64,000 nt of DNA, taken from contig MSED01000004.1 of the NCBI GenBank assembly GCA_002099365.1, forward strand, positions 2,294,001 to 2,358,000. Direction: 5' to 3'. Made by a program: the position numbers and the translations under genes. The stretch is from Phialophora verrucosa. Taxonomy: Eukaryota; Ascomycota; Eurotiomycetes; Chaetothyriales; Herpotrichiellaceae. Below the pieces are notes generated by a model. The model searched no databases. It was given only the letters and a program-made list of their open reading frames with translations, and had not been told where the DNA came from. Shown here piece after piece: positions 52,953 to 63,522 of this stretch; the stretch's first letter is position 1, and every line of letters starts with the position of its first letter.

Positions 52953-54620
52953 TCATGCTTTCTCGAAGTCGTATACCCAACGTTGAAACCAACTCTTAAC
53001 TTTTTTCAACTCTTTCAACCTAGGTTCCAAAAGCAACATTCCCTCACATTCCTTCCCGACGAATCCGCCGTTCTTCCCATCTCGCACAAATACTTGTCGC
53101 CCTCTCAGCCACGTCTCCTTGACTTGCCCCTTCATCGTCTTTCCCTGATACGGGGAACATTTATTCCTGAAGAGCATAGTCGAAGGCTCAACGATCCATT
53201 CCTTTGTGTCATCAAAGATACAGATGTCGGCGTCGAAACCCACAGCCAGGTCTCCTTTCTGTTTCTCGAGACCGACCTGCAGGGCGGTATTGGTGCAGCA
53301 CCATTTCACGACGTCGGTGATGGCCGTATCCGTATCGGCCAACCCGCGACGAGACATCTCTGTCCATAGGATGGGTAGACCCATGCCGACAGAAGAAATA
53401 CCGCCCCAGGCGGAGAAGAAGTCGCCTCTGTCTGCTTCTAATTGTAGCGACCTGGCCGTGTCTTTGGGTTGAGAGATGTGCCCGGGTATATGCGAAGGTA
53501 GAATCTTGAGGTCCGGCGTGCAAGGGGAGTGGTCTGACACCACCGTCTTAATCACGCCTTCAGCAGCAAACTGTCTTAATTCTTCCCAGAGCTTATCCTG
53601 GTTTGACTGACTTCGGATAGGCGGGCAGCATTTATGGCGTGTATCGCCAAGCGCCACTTGCTCGGCTGCCAGGGATAAGTAATGCGGACATGTCTCGGCT
53701 GTGATATTGATGCCTTGAGATCGTGCTTTCCTCAACAGCGGTATGGCTTCCATTGCCGACAAGTGCACGATGTGCAAAGCTAAGTTCGGAGCCAGATGCG
53801 CTAGGGACAAAATCTCCTCGATGGCGTAAGTTTCGAATGAGGGCGGCCGCGACTCAAGGAATGTGCTGTAGGCATTCAACGGTCCGTGAGGTTGCAAGGG
53901 GGGTAAGGAAATCTGGACATCGTCCCCCACCGAGTCTGCAATAGGCGGAATCATTTCGGCATGGAACATGACCGTGGTTGGCTCATCTGCCAGTTCGGCA
54001 AACACCTTCTGAATATCTGTCGACGAGACCGCAGGGAACTCCTCCACACCGCTGTCAATGAGAAATCCCTTGAACCCTCTGACTCCCTCCCTCACAAGAG
54101 CCTTGAGCTCAGTCTCGTTACCGGGAATGATGCCTCCATAGAAGCCCACGTCGACCCAGCATTGACCTTGCGCGGCCTTGATCTTCTCCTGTAGGTTGGC
54201 TACCGTCGTTGTGGGAGGTATAGCATTTAATGGCATGTCCACTACCGTTGTGACGCCACCAAAAGCCGCCGCTTGTGTCCCCGTGTAGAAGCCCTCCCAT
54301 TCTGTCCTTCCTGGCTCATTCAGGTGAACGTGTGCGTCGACCAATCCGGGGAGCAGTATATGTGGGGAATAATCTGTATATGGGGTATGGGGAGGGAAGT
54401 CGGACGCGGGAACGATCGAATCATATGTCGCAGTGATCTTGCCCGTCGCATTGGATATAACGAGAGTGGCGGCGGAAAGCCGCCCTGATCTGATCGCTCG
54501 AGACGAGGCTATAACGGTTATCGGGGAGTCGAAGTCCCCATCCTCTGATAAGCCATTCGGTGGGGACCTCGGAGGCGTCGGGTAGTTGTGGAAGGACCAG
54601 GACCTGGGAAAGCTAGTCAT
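52953..54620 (-). CDS. DAL1: Allantoinase
   Basis: A 555-aa single-exon amidohydrolase. Allantoinase hydrolyses allantoin to allantoate in purine degradation and so supplies nitrogen. Visible: LPGLVDAHVHLNEPGRTEWEGF with the two metal-binding His; GGVTTVVDMPLN; VDVGFYGGIIPGN; a FKGFLIDSGVEEFP segment close to the usual carbamylated-Lys position; MFHAEM; ALHIVHLSA; TAETCPHYLSL; and the metal Asp in VVSDHSPC. The N-terminus before residue 60 is a variable Ser/Pro stretch. The ATG at 54620 is preferred over upstream in-frame codons because it gives the shortest leader. A pair of GATA sites sits 117-136 bp upstream. Confidence 0.94.
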   Translation of the reverse strand: MTSFPRSWSFHNYPTPPRSPPNGLSEDGDFDSPITVIASSRAIRSGRLSAATLVISNATGKITATYDSIVPASDFPPHTPYTDYSPHILLPGLVDAHVHLNEPGRTEWEGFYTGTQAAAFGGVTTVVDMPLNAIPPTTTVANLQEKIKAAQGQCWVDVGFYGGIIPGNETELKALVREGVRGFKGFLIDSGVEEFPAVSSTDIQKVFAELADEPTTVMFHAEMIPPIADSVGDDVQISLPPLQPHGPLNAYSTFLESRPPSFETYAIEEILSLAHLAPNLALHIVHLSAMEAIPLLRKARSQGINITAETCPHYLSLAAEQVALGDTRHKCCPPIRSQSNQDKLWEELRQFAAEGVIKTVVSDHSPCTPDLKILPSHIPGHISQPKDTARSLQLEADRGDFFSAWGGISSVGMGLPILWTEMSRRGLADTDTAITDVVKWCCTNTALQVGLEKQKGDLAVGFDADICIFDDTKEWIVEPSTMLFRNKCSPYQGKTMKGQVKETWLRGRQVFVRDGKNGGFVGKECEGMLLLEPRLKELKKVKSWFQRWVYDFEKA

Positions 54621-54736
54621 TGTTGCGGTAAGTAGAAGACGCCCTGCCGCTTGCTGAGCTCGATGTATAGGGAGGATTCCAAAACACAACCAAGAAAGGT
54701 GAGGGCGCTGAGCATGTGAAATCGGGAGATATCCTT

Positions 54737-54756
54737 CTTATCAACGGTATGATAAG
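54737..54756. promoter_or_regulatory. Paired inverted GATA sites upstream of allantoinase
   Basis: CTTATC at 54737-54742 and GATAAG at 54751-54756 are two consensus GATA-factor sites in opposite orientation 8 bp apart, within 140 bp of the allantoinase ATG. Nitrogen regulators AreA/NIT2 bind closely paired GATA sites, and purine catabolism genes are classical targets. Functional use is inferred. Confidence 0.6.
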
Positions 54757-55059
54757 CGATATGCAGGTCAACTACGTGTCTCAGCACCTGTTGATTTGGG
54801 CGAGTTTTGGAGCGGGATGGAACAAAGAAAGCCACCAAAGAAAGATATACCACCACTCAAAGGCCATTCTCGCTTCAATCCGGAACGCCCACGGCCACCG
54901 CGTGGGAGGATTGAATTGATCGGGTTCCCCAGGCAGGACCCATCGTGGACGGGTGGAGAGATACTTGCGGAGGAGCCCGACGAGATCAGGAATGCTCCCC
55001 CGTCACGATTGGCGAGGCAGGCCAGGCGACGCGCTGTGGGAATAAAGGCAGCTATCTCT

Positions 55060-55078
55060 TACTCGATAAGATCGAGTA
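55060..55078 (+). repeat. Perfect 8-bp inverted repeat with GATAAG in it
   Basis: TACTCGAT (55060-55067) and ATCGAGTA (55071-55078) are exact reverse complements around a 3-base loop. The GATAAG hexamer spans the left arm and loop. The same octamer recurs directly at 55313-55320 and 55334-55341. Confidence 0.8.
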
Positions 55079-57116
55079 GCGATAAGGGAGGACGGTAGGG
55101 TCGGCCGAAGAGGGATTTGGTGGGAAGGTGGAAAAGGGTTCGCTGACATGCGCCCCCGTTATCGTTGGGGCACAGAGGTGAGACCATGGCCCATGTGTCT
55201 GCGCGGCAACGCCTTACCGTTTTCTGGCTGCGGGTATCGGGGACCCTTGATAAGGAGCTCGGATATGCTAGCCCGTTTCCGGCCGTCGGCGACCTCTGCA
55301 ATGTACCGCCATTACTCGATAAAACTCCCTTCTTACTCGATCGAAATTCCTGACTGGCACCTTTTGAGCCTTTAGATCCCTCTCTTGCACAATTTTCGCG
55401 CTGCCACCGCGTAATGTCAAAGTCAACCCTTTCTTGCAGGCCTAGCCACCATTTACCGCTCGCCCGGGAGAACCCCGCGGTTTGCCTGCGCCGCTGCTCG
55501 CCGTAGTGACGGAACTCGATTTCGAGGGCTCAGTTCAAAGGTGAGGACCCAGAATGTCTGTTGCTCGAGAAAGGGATCGGGCCAAGGTAGCGAGAGGAAT
55601 TTGGATGAACACGGGCAGTAGCGGCGGTCGTTCTGAACGCACTTCTGGTCAGCTTTGCCGTTGGAGTCCCCGGGAACGAGGTGGTAGGTGACACATCGTT
55701 ATGGCTTTTTCGAACGAATTAGCCTGAGACCACTGAAACAATGCATGTCTCTCACTGCCGAGATTTGAGAAGCAGATTCTTCAAAAAGTCATTGATCAAA
55801 GTGAGGAGAAGAGCAGGCCATGATGATCACGGGGCCAAGGCAAACAGCCAACCAGTCACGTGCGCATTCGTTCAACGGAAACGTTTCCGTTGCGGTTTGC
55901 GTTGCCCTGTCTATCTATCATTTGCTCTAGATGCACTCGAAGAATTACCATACAGATACGGGATCCTTTGCTCACCTTGCTGAGCATTCCATTGCTGGAC
56001 ATTCGTCTTGCGGCTTTTTATGCGTGCGCAGACCGCTCAAGCAATTGGCCTGTCTTTGAAACCCACTCAGTGGCAACTAATTACGTACCGGCTTGAGTTG
56101 GTCGCTCGCATTGATATCCACCTTCAGCTCGCTGGCGCACACCACCTCCTCGCTGTCCAGTCCACCGACTATTACCATACCATTACATCCCTATTATGGC
56201 TGCTGCTCCTGTGATATAACGGTGACCGTGCAGTCTCATGAAAAAGGCCGATCAGCTGAAATCCAAACTTATTCCACAGGGAGATGGTGCATACTACCCT
56301 GCAGCTTGGTCAAAATTTAGCGAGGCCTAAATGTCGCTTGTTACCAGTAGAGCATCGATGGTGGTTCTGTGAGACTGGGACGACCTGGGTGCTTCAACAG
56401 GTGAGCATGAACGTGGGTCGGAGCAGTCTACAAGTCTCCCTATGACCCCACCACTTTCAAAGTGTTCGCGTTAATGGCTATATGGTCGAGGCAAATTCAG
56501 GCAAAATATGATCACGCCGGCACAGAAGCGGCTCCATATCACTCTCTCCCATACTGTGTAGTAGACGATGAAGAATTAGCAGCCGCTTTTTGCCACAGCC
56601 TCAGCTATAGCTAGAGACAAAAACAATCAACAGCTAGGATTCCTAACTCGTCACCGACGTTAGTACTGGCTAACCGGCATGTGGCTTAAGTACGGCTGAG
56701 CGAACGGGAAGCCCTGTATTCCACATCCTATGGTCGATTGCGAGAGATATTGTTGTTGAGAAATTCATGAATCAAAATGGTAATTTCGCTGTTGACTTAT
56801 ATTTGCAGCCTCCCGGACGCCAGGCTTTTCAGCTGCATTGCCCGAAGTAGGCGGACAACAACAACATCAAGCGGCTTGGAGCCGAACACGTCTTTTCTGT
56901 CATCAACCCTGATCATGGCCTGCTACCACAGAAAATGAAAAGGTACTGAATTTGTGTACTCTCGATCTCACTCATCTAGAAGTGGACTTCGCAGGTTGAG
57001 GAACCTCTCGAATCATTTGGACCCTGCCGCCTTGTCAGTATCGGTTTGTTGCAGTCTACCCACTTGATTTCTCTTCATTTCTCAGCGTCATCGCCCTTAG
57101 TCAGACGATTTCCAAA

Positions 57117-58729
57117 ATGCATTGGATCAAGCGATTTAAAGATCCGCGGGTGGACATTGTCGGGATCATCGCAGTGCTGGGGGAAGCATTCGTCACCAGA
57201 AATGTGACTGTGATGATGATGTGGTGGTGGTCTACGGTCCCTCGCCTTTCGCCCGCTCCTCAAGCCTCGCTCGAGCATGAAAGGAAAGCTCTTGCCCACA
57301 GCGGAGGGCACAATTGTCGCCGTGTACGATTGGCGCGTTGCGAAACATATCGACTACTTTGCTCAAGTACTCCATCACAGGCCTCTCGACGACTGTCAAG
57401 TCGAACTGGTACAAGTGACCCGAAAGGACATCCCCGGGAAACGGTCTGCTCCGCTGTCGCCCAAGTAATATGGTCCTCTCTTCTGGATTTCAATCCTGGG
57501 ATGCTTGATGGCCCTGACGCTTGTTGCTCTCTCCATATATATTACAGTGACGGATTTTCCCTGCTGGCTTGCGTTACGTTGAGCATGGTCTCTTCGTTCG
57601 TAGGCTTCGACACGCGGACCTTCCCTTTCCGGGCGATTCGTATATCGGTAGAGCAGCTCTCCGCACTGCCACGAAATGATGTGGTCATTCATTATCCTAA
57701 TGTTAGTGTTCTGGTCCCTATTTCGACTTGCCTCCAGGAACGGGAGTGGGAGGGAGCTTGAGTTCTGGAAGTATTGGAGTGGCACGACGCAAGCTCAATC
57801 TTGGTTAAGTATTAGCCGTCCACGTGCCCCTCACTAACAACAGATATTGCAGAATGCGTTTCGTATCGTCCGATCAGCATCTGCACACATTTCAGAGCAA
57901 TATGTTCAGGCAGAGTATATCAGATACAAGAACGTGGTAAGGGCGCCAGGTCTGTCTGGGAGATGGACACTGATCGTCGTGGCGGAGAGACACGCCGTAT
58001 CGGACCTTGGCCTCCATTTCAACTGTCATGCTGATGGCCGGAGTTGTCGCTCTTGCCAACGCCTCGACAATCCTCCAGGTTGCCTTTGCTGCGGTCTATG
58101 TCTCTCTAAACGTTATGTACTGGTCAGTTTCTGCGCTGAAACCCTTTAAACAGCACTGGAAACACGCATATGATGTCGAGATCCTGCCGTTGATGGATAC
58201 ACGAGAAGCTACAACGGAAGCTCGTTCCAGTTGGTATCGCTGAAGAATCTATGGGGCTTGTCTGGGGGCTACCAAACGCCGAGCGTGGTTGAAAGGACAA
58301 ACACAGACCTGGCGGCGGCTCTGTGGGCAGTAATATCACTTGTTGGTACATCGCGCTGGTTGAATGAATCCGCAACCATCGCACCGTTAAGACCTGCGTG
58401 GAAAGAATGGCTCGATCGAGGCCTTCAGGTCGACGATGTACCGGGGAGGTATAATGACCGATAGGAGGATGGATTTATTATTCGTCACCGTCCACGAATT
58501 TCAGGGGCTAAGCTGGGCCCATACCCCAACAGCAACAAGCGGCCATCGTATTATGATCAAACAATGGGCCTATCAAAAACGACTCAATGAAATTCTCGAG
58601 AAGCACTTGCGAGTAACGCACCGCCCGATTGAAGATGAAATCACGGACACCAAGGATATCGCTCAACCTGGCGATGAGGGCGATAGCCGAGACGCACCGG
58701 ATGTTCCTTCAACCGTTGAGGAATTATAA
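57117..58729 (+). pseudogene. Decayed membrane-protein gene with several frameshifts and a stop
   Basis: Successive pieces of what reads as one protein lie on the plus strand but in different frames. Frame A starts at the ATG at 57117 (MHWIKRFKDPRVDIVG). Frame B, from about 57235 to 57465, reads MKGKLLPTAEGTIVAVYDW and ends at a TAA (57466-57468); the same frame then continues into hydrophobic GPLFWISILGCLMALTLVAL. At about 57535 the sense shifts to another frame (YYSDGFSLLACVTLSMVSS). Later pieces are membrane-like VMLMAGVVALANAS and VAFAAVYVSLNVMYW (frame of 58007), then LVSLKNLW and AWKEWLDRGLQVDD (frame of 58231) and an acidic C-terminus ending at 58729. Introns cannot explain the shifts, since some gaps are only about 30 bp. 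The ancestral protein looks like an uncharacterised fungal multi-helix membrane protein. Sequencing indels are the alternative. Confidence 0.72.
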
Positions 58730-58815
58730 CGATTGTGAGAGTCAGTTATCTTGCACAACTCGACATCGATTGACTTCCTGCTTGAGCTGAGCCAGAGTCC
58801 TACGCGTTACTTCTG

Positions 58816-60659
58816 CTACAATCCTTCACCAGCTCCTTGAGCCGGATCGCCATTCTGCAGGCGACTCCTCAATTCGACAGCCATTCCAGCATAATCTTTC
58901 GGAAGGTAACGATGGAATAGTTCCTGCCAAAAGCCACGCTTCCTGAAGTTATCTACTCCAACATCACGCAACAGCAGATCAGTGTATAGCAATCCGTCAA
59001 AAACTAAGTCCGGACATCTTTCTCCTGCTCCGCCGCCGGCGGGAGGATGTCTCAGTCGACAATATTCACTCTGCAATATCGTCCGATACTGGATGTCCTT
59101 GACGTCGAACTTCGAACGCTTCAGATGAGGGATCCCGTCCTCAAAGAACGCTGTTATCCATAACGCTTGCGCTTGTGCCACCGTAGTGGCATTGAGTGCT
59201 AGATGTGCGCCAATGAACGCTATTCTTCGCAAGTCGAGCAATTTCGGGGCTGGAGGCACCATGAAGCGGTACAGCCGGTAGGGTGTGGATGCTTTGCCGT
59301 CCCTTGTCGAGACTATGGGGGCCGAACCCTTCGGCAGCGTTTTGACCGGACCTAACTGTAGCTCCGGTACCGCTCTCAAGATCTCCTCGCCAGCCTTCCG
59401 TACGAGGAGAGTGTCGCCTGGGACCTCCCAATCCGGAATACCCAATTGCGCGGTGATACCTTCCGGCAAGAACTTGATTGGCGGCGCCACCTTCCACCCC
59501 GTACAAGAGACGAACGTATCGGCAAGAAGGACGACGTCGTTTGAAAGGTGTACCTTGCTGCCCGATAAGGAGGCCACCTCGGCGACTTGGACGTTGATTT
59601 TCCCTCGCTTTACCAAGTCGAACCAATTCGTCTCGTAGTTGTGGACGCCGAGGGAGTTCGCCATCCAGAACATTGAGCTCCAGGGTTTCAGTTTCGCCAA
59701 TTCGGGGTGCGTGGAATAGCCGTTTGCTGAAAGCACGGGGATGGCGAGCATCCTCCAGAAGCACTTCACCAGCTGCCGGCCAAGCCATGTTCGATGTAGC
59801 AATCTTCGAACCCAACTAAAGCCACCGCTTTCCTCACCCCAAATGCAAGGGTCAAACAATGTGAAGAACCTTGTCGTCGCCATCTTCTGCAACGAAAGCC
59901 CGAAAGGTAGCATGGTTGGCCATACCCAAGAAGGCCCGCCGCCGCCTGGCCGTGTCACCATGGTGACACGGGCTCCTGTCATTGCTGCAGTGTAGCAAGT
60001 GTCCCATGCGGATTTGTTGGCTCCAACCACGACGACCTCCTTCGACTGTCGGATATCATCTGCCTGATCTCTCAGCTGGCGTGAATGTAGGAATTTGCCA
60101 GTGAAGCTCTCCCTGCCCTTATAGTCAGGGATATGCGGCTCGGAAGTCAAACCGGTGGCAACGACAAGCCGCCTCGCGAGCAGAGTCGATATCTGATGAC
60201 TTCCGACGTCAAGTTTGCGCACTTGAAGCAACCAGTCGCCGTTTTCTTGCATCTCAGCCGACTCAACTTTCGTCCGCAACCTCGTACGCGACATGAGATC
60301 AAATTGGTTGGCAAATCGACTCAAGTACTCATGCACAACAGCGCCAGGGATATGCTGCCCAGGCTGAACAGCGAAATGTTCCGGCGTCATCGGGTAGTCA
60401 GCGAACTCATACGAGCCGATGATATTGTTGGTCTTGAGTCCAGGATACAAACGCTCTTCTGCCCATGTTCCGCCGACGGATTGCGCAGAGTCGACAACGA
60501 GCATAGTGTGATCGGGACAAATCTCATGGTAGGTTTTAGCCATGGCGAGACCATGCCAACCTGTGAGCGCGTCAGATCGTCGCGAAAACAGACTGCATTT
60601 GCCTGTCACAGTTGAGTCCGCCTACCTGCTCCGACGATGACCAGATCAAAGCTCTCCAT
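58816..60659 (-). CDS. FAD-dependent monooxygenase (flavin/Baeyer-Villiger type), 2 exons
   Basis: Exons 60659-60626 and 60560-58816 give 592 aa. The 65-bp intron (GTAGGC...CACAG) splits the FAD Gly motif; joining restores MESFDLVIVGAGWHGLAMA with GxGxxG at 10-15. A second nucleotide motif, VVVGANKSAWDTCYTA, binds NADPH, and TFVSCTGWKV is the late FAD-domain motif. The usual FMO identifying sequence is loosely seen around KFLHSRQLRDQ. The enzyme probably hydroxylates or Baeyer-Villiger oxidises a small substrate; relatives work in fungal secondary metabolism and detoxification. No polyketide or peptide synthase is nearby in this window, so the pathway is unknown. A start at the internal MAKTYHEIC would delete the FAD motif, which argues for the spliced start. 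Confidence 0.9.
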
Positions 60660-61826
60660 GATGATAACTCTTGCGGGAGCGAGCAGACGAAGCTTACTGT
60701 AGCAAACAGGTCAGAATACCAGCGATGGACGGTCTTGCTGCTTCGAATCTGTTACTTCTCCTGTTTTCAGCATGCGTACAGGATGATCAAAGGAATTAGC
60801 TCTCCTTCCACAGGCGATCACATCCTCTCCATGGTACTCTGCTCCGCAATATGAGTGGAAGTGAGACGGTCTACAAAGGAACAAACTGCATCGGTCGAGA
60901 TCCGCTCCTCGTCCAGAATGTGCTCCGTGGCGTTCAACCCAGCATTGCCGACTGAGTAACAATTCCAGCTCGTACAACCGCTTCGTGCGTAAGGAAGTGA
61001 TCCTGGCCCCTGACTTGTTGGCCCCGGTGCCGCGCCACGCCCTGCAAATGAATGCTTCAAAAATGGCACTGATGTGATCTTGTGTACAGTAATCAGTCGT
61101 ACACAGAGGCACTGCGCACCTTATCAAACCATATTGACTACCACCCTACAGTACCCCGTACACCGCACTGCTCTCCACACTCCGCATTGGCATTCGGAAT
61201 ACGGCGTGTGTAAGCGAACATGCCATGGTTCGGCACAGCGATTCGGCTTATTCCATGCATCAACGGTACATGCGGGAATGTCCTACCGAACACTATTTCG
61301 ACCCCGAATGCTCAGCTTTCTGACCAAACGGAAATTCGATTCTGTGGGGTGGGAATACACTTCAACTCTGACCTAATCGATGGTTACATACCGCCTGACT
61401 GACGTCCTCGCGCAACCATAACTACAGGACGGAAGTAACAGCGCCACCCTCAAACGGAGGTCATGTAATGTACGACCCGAGAAGTGATTGACAATCGGCA
61501 CTTCTGACAGAAGGCGTACTGGCGAGGCAGACGTACCCAGGTCTGGAGGATAAAGGGAGACGAAAGGAAGCTGATCGATCCGAGCTTGATCAATAGATCG
61601 AGAGAGACGCGTGCATCCTTTTATCCACATAGTATCAGGGCCTAGGGTCAGTATTAGTATCGGCATCACAATCCCAACCCAACTCATCTGTTCATCCCAG
61701 ACGTTCGACCTTAGAAGACGACAGTGCGACACCAACACAGGATATCGTCCCGTCTCATCTCACTGCATTCCATTCTATCGTTTCAGCACCCCGACCGCCA
61801 ATTCTCGAGCCTTCGAGCCCAGAACC
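60660..61826. other. Divergent promoter region
   Basis: About 1.2 kb between the FAD monooxygenase and the DUF4863 gene, transcribed away from each other. The short frames lack features. The stretch just before 61827 is pyrimidine-rich, like a fungal leader. Confidence 0.55.
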
Positions 61827-62568
61827 ATGGCCGACGCCCCTGTCCTCGACCTGGACAAATACCCCACGGCACGGGCATTTGTGGCAAAGTGTCATGAATT
61901 CTTCAACGAGGTCAAGAACCTGTAAGCTGGGTGTTCTCCGTCCCCTTTCCCTGCCTCTACATATCCACGATGGCACCACAGTCCGCGACGGTGAAAATCT
62001 ATCCATCTATCTTACCAGACCCTGATCCTTATTAATCATTTACCATCCGCGCTTCTTTCTCAACCCGGAACAAGACTAATTCATGCGAACACCGAGCAGG
62101 ACGCCCGGCCATGAGCTCGAAGCCCGCCTCAACGCCACCCACGGCCCCGGCACGCCCTACTACGACGCCTTCCGGGCCTTCATCCTCGCGGGCCTCAAGG
62201 AAGGCTGGGTCGCTCAGACGGAACTCGACGGCCCGCGGTACCGGCGCGGGCGCATCGCGGGGCCGACGCCCGAGAGCAACTTCATCTCCGTCACGACCGT
62301 GTACATGTCGTCCGAGGACGAATACCGCGGCCAGTACCACGCCCATCCGTACGGGGAGATCAACTGCGTGATCCTGCTGGACGAGACGAGCAAGGCCCAG
62401 CTGAAAGGCATGCAAGGATGGCAAGGCGCCGGGTGGACGAGCCCCGGCCCGGGGACGCACCATTACCCCGAGGTCCGGGGCGGGGAGCTCGTCGCCCTGT
62501 TCTTCCTCCCCGCTGGGAGGATCAGTTACGAGGCCACGCCGGGGATGGCGCAGCCCGTGTCGTTGTAA
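61827..62568 (+). CDS. 4-hydroxylaminobenzoate lyase-like protein (DUF4863, PnbB type), 2 exons
   Basis: Exons 61827-61921 and 62100-62568 give 187 aa; the intron is long for this window (178 bp, GTAAGC...GCAG) and phase closes to VKNL-TPGHELEARL. The family layout is clear: an N-terminal helical part (RAFVAKCHEFFNEVK), GLKEGWVAQTELDGPRYRRGR, FISVTTVYM, then a cupin-like barrel with YHAHPYGEINCVILL, GAGWTSPGPGTHHYPEVRGGE and FFLPAGRISYE. The His in YHAHPYGE and GTHHYP could hold a metal. Bacterial PnbB converts 4-hydroxylaminobenzoate to protocatechuate and ammonia in nitrobenzoate breakdown; the fungal substrate is not known. It is cytosolic, with no signal peptide. Confidence 0.8.
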
Positions 62569-63522
62569 GGACACACCTCGGTGCCAGTTTGAAAATTGGT
62601 GGCGGTGGGCCTGCCGCCTGCCCTTGCATACATCATCGACTGGTCTGCTGGGAGGACGGATCCTAGCTAGAGGACCTACATACGGCGGATCCGTGCATGC
62701 GTGGACGTGGATAGGATCATTATGAACATGGATGTGCGTGGCGTGGCGGAACACGAGCATTCCCCTGCTCGGGTGGAATTATGGAGAGCCTTTCTTCCCC
62801 TGGACCCATTCCTGAGTGTAGTATGTATGTATGTATTATATCAAGGGCTTTTGTCGAGAACCGCACCACATGCCGCCAAGTGCACTGGATAGACTACGTA
62901 CACGGTTGTATGATACTGTTCAGCAGCACTGGCGGCCCAAATACAATAAGGCCCCATGCGGAAGGCGGCATATCCTCTGACGGAAAGGATCCGACGCAAG
63001 AAAGACGAATTAGAAGTGGCATATTATCCATTGGATGAAAGGGCCTTAAGCAAGCAAGCATGCTGCAGTCAAATCATAAAATAATCTAAGCTAAAAACCT
63101 TCCGGGAAAGACCCCGGGAAAATGCTACCTCACATGCTGGGGGCGGCACGATTTCCACCTTGCCCTGGCTTGCCTTTCCTGCCAGCCGCAACCAACTGGG
63201 TGGAAGGTGACCAAACTCCACAAGCCACCAATGAGAGTGCCTGAATGAAAATTGAAAAGAACGAGGAATAACATCAAGACCACCATCGCAAAACATGACA
63301 CATTGGTTATCGCCCACCAATGATCTTCCCTCCTTCGGCCACATACTCCCTGCACGCCTAATCTTCCTAGCAATGATACACTGAACGGTCCTGCCTAGCT
63401 GCGTCCGGCGGCAAAGGAGGTCTCCAAGACAACCACAGCGACGGCCACGTCGTGATCGCCCTTGGGGAGGATGTTCGGTCCAACCTGTCCGGGACTCCCG
63501 CCGATATAGACACGCTGAGTAA
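62569..63522. other. Intergenic region, no gene seen
   Basis: About 950 bp between convergent genes. It contains a short GTAT tetramer stretch near 62818-62835 (TAGTATGTATGTATGTATTA). No coding signature. Confidence 0.55.

Larger units (their letters stand above)
54621..57116. other. Gene-poor region upstream of allantoinase
   Basis: About 2.5 kb. It contains the allantoinase promoter, further GATAAG hexamers (55065-55070, 55081-55086 and 55249-55254), and a local cluster of the octamer TACTCGAT. No open frame has a recognisable domain. The right part (about 56200-57100) is AT-richer and featureless. Confidence 0.5.
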
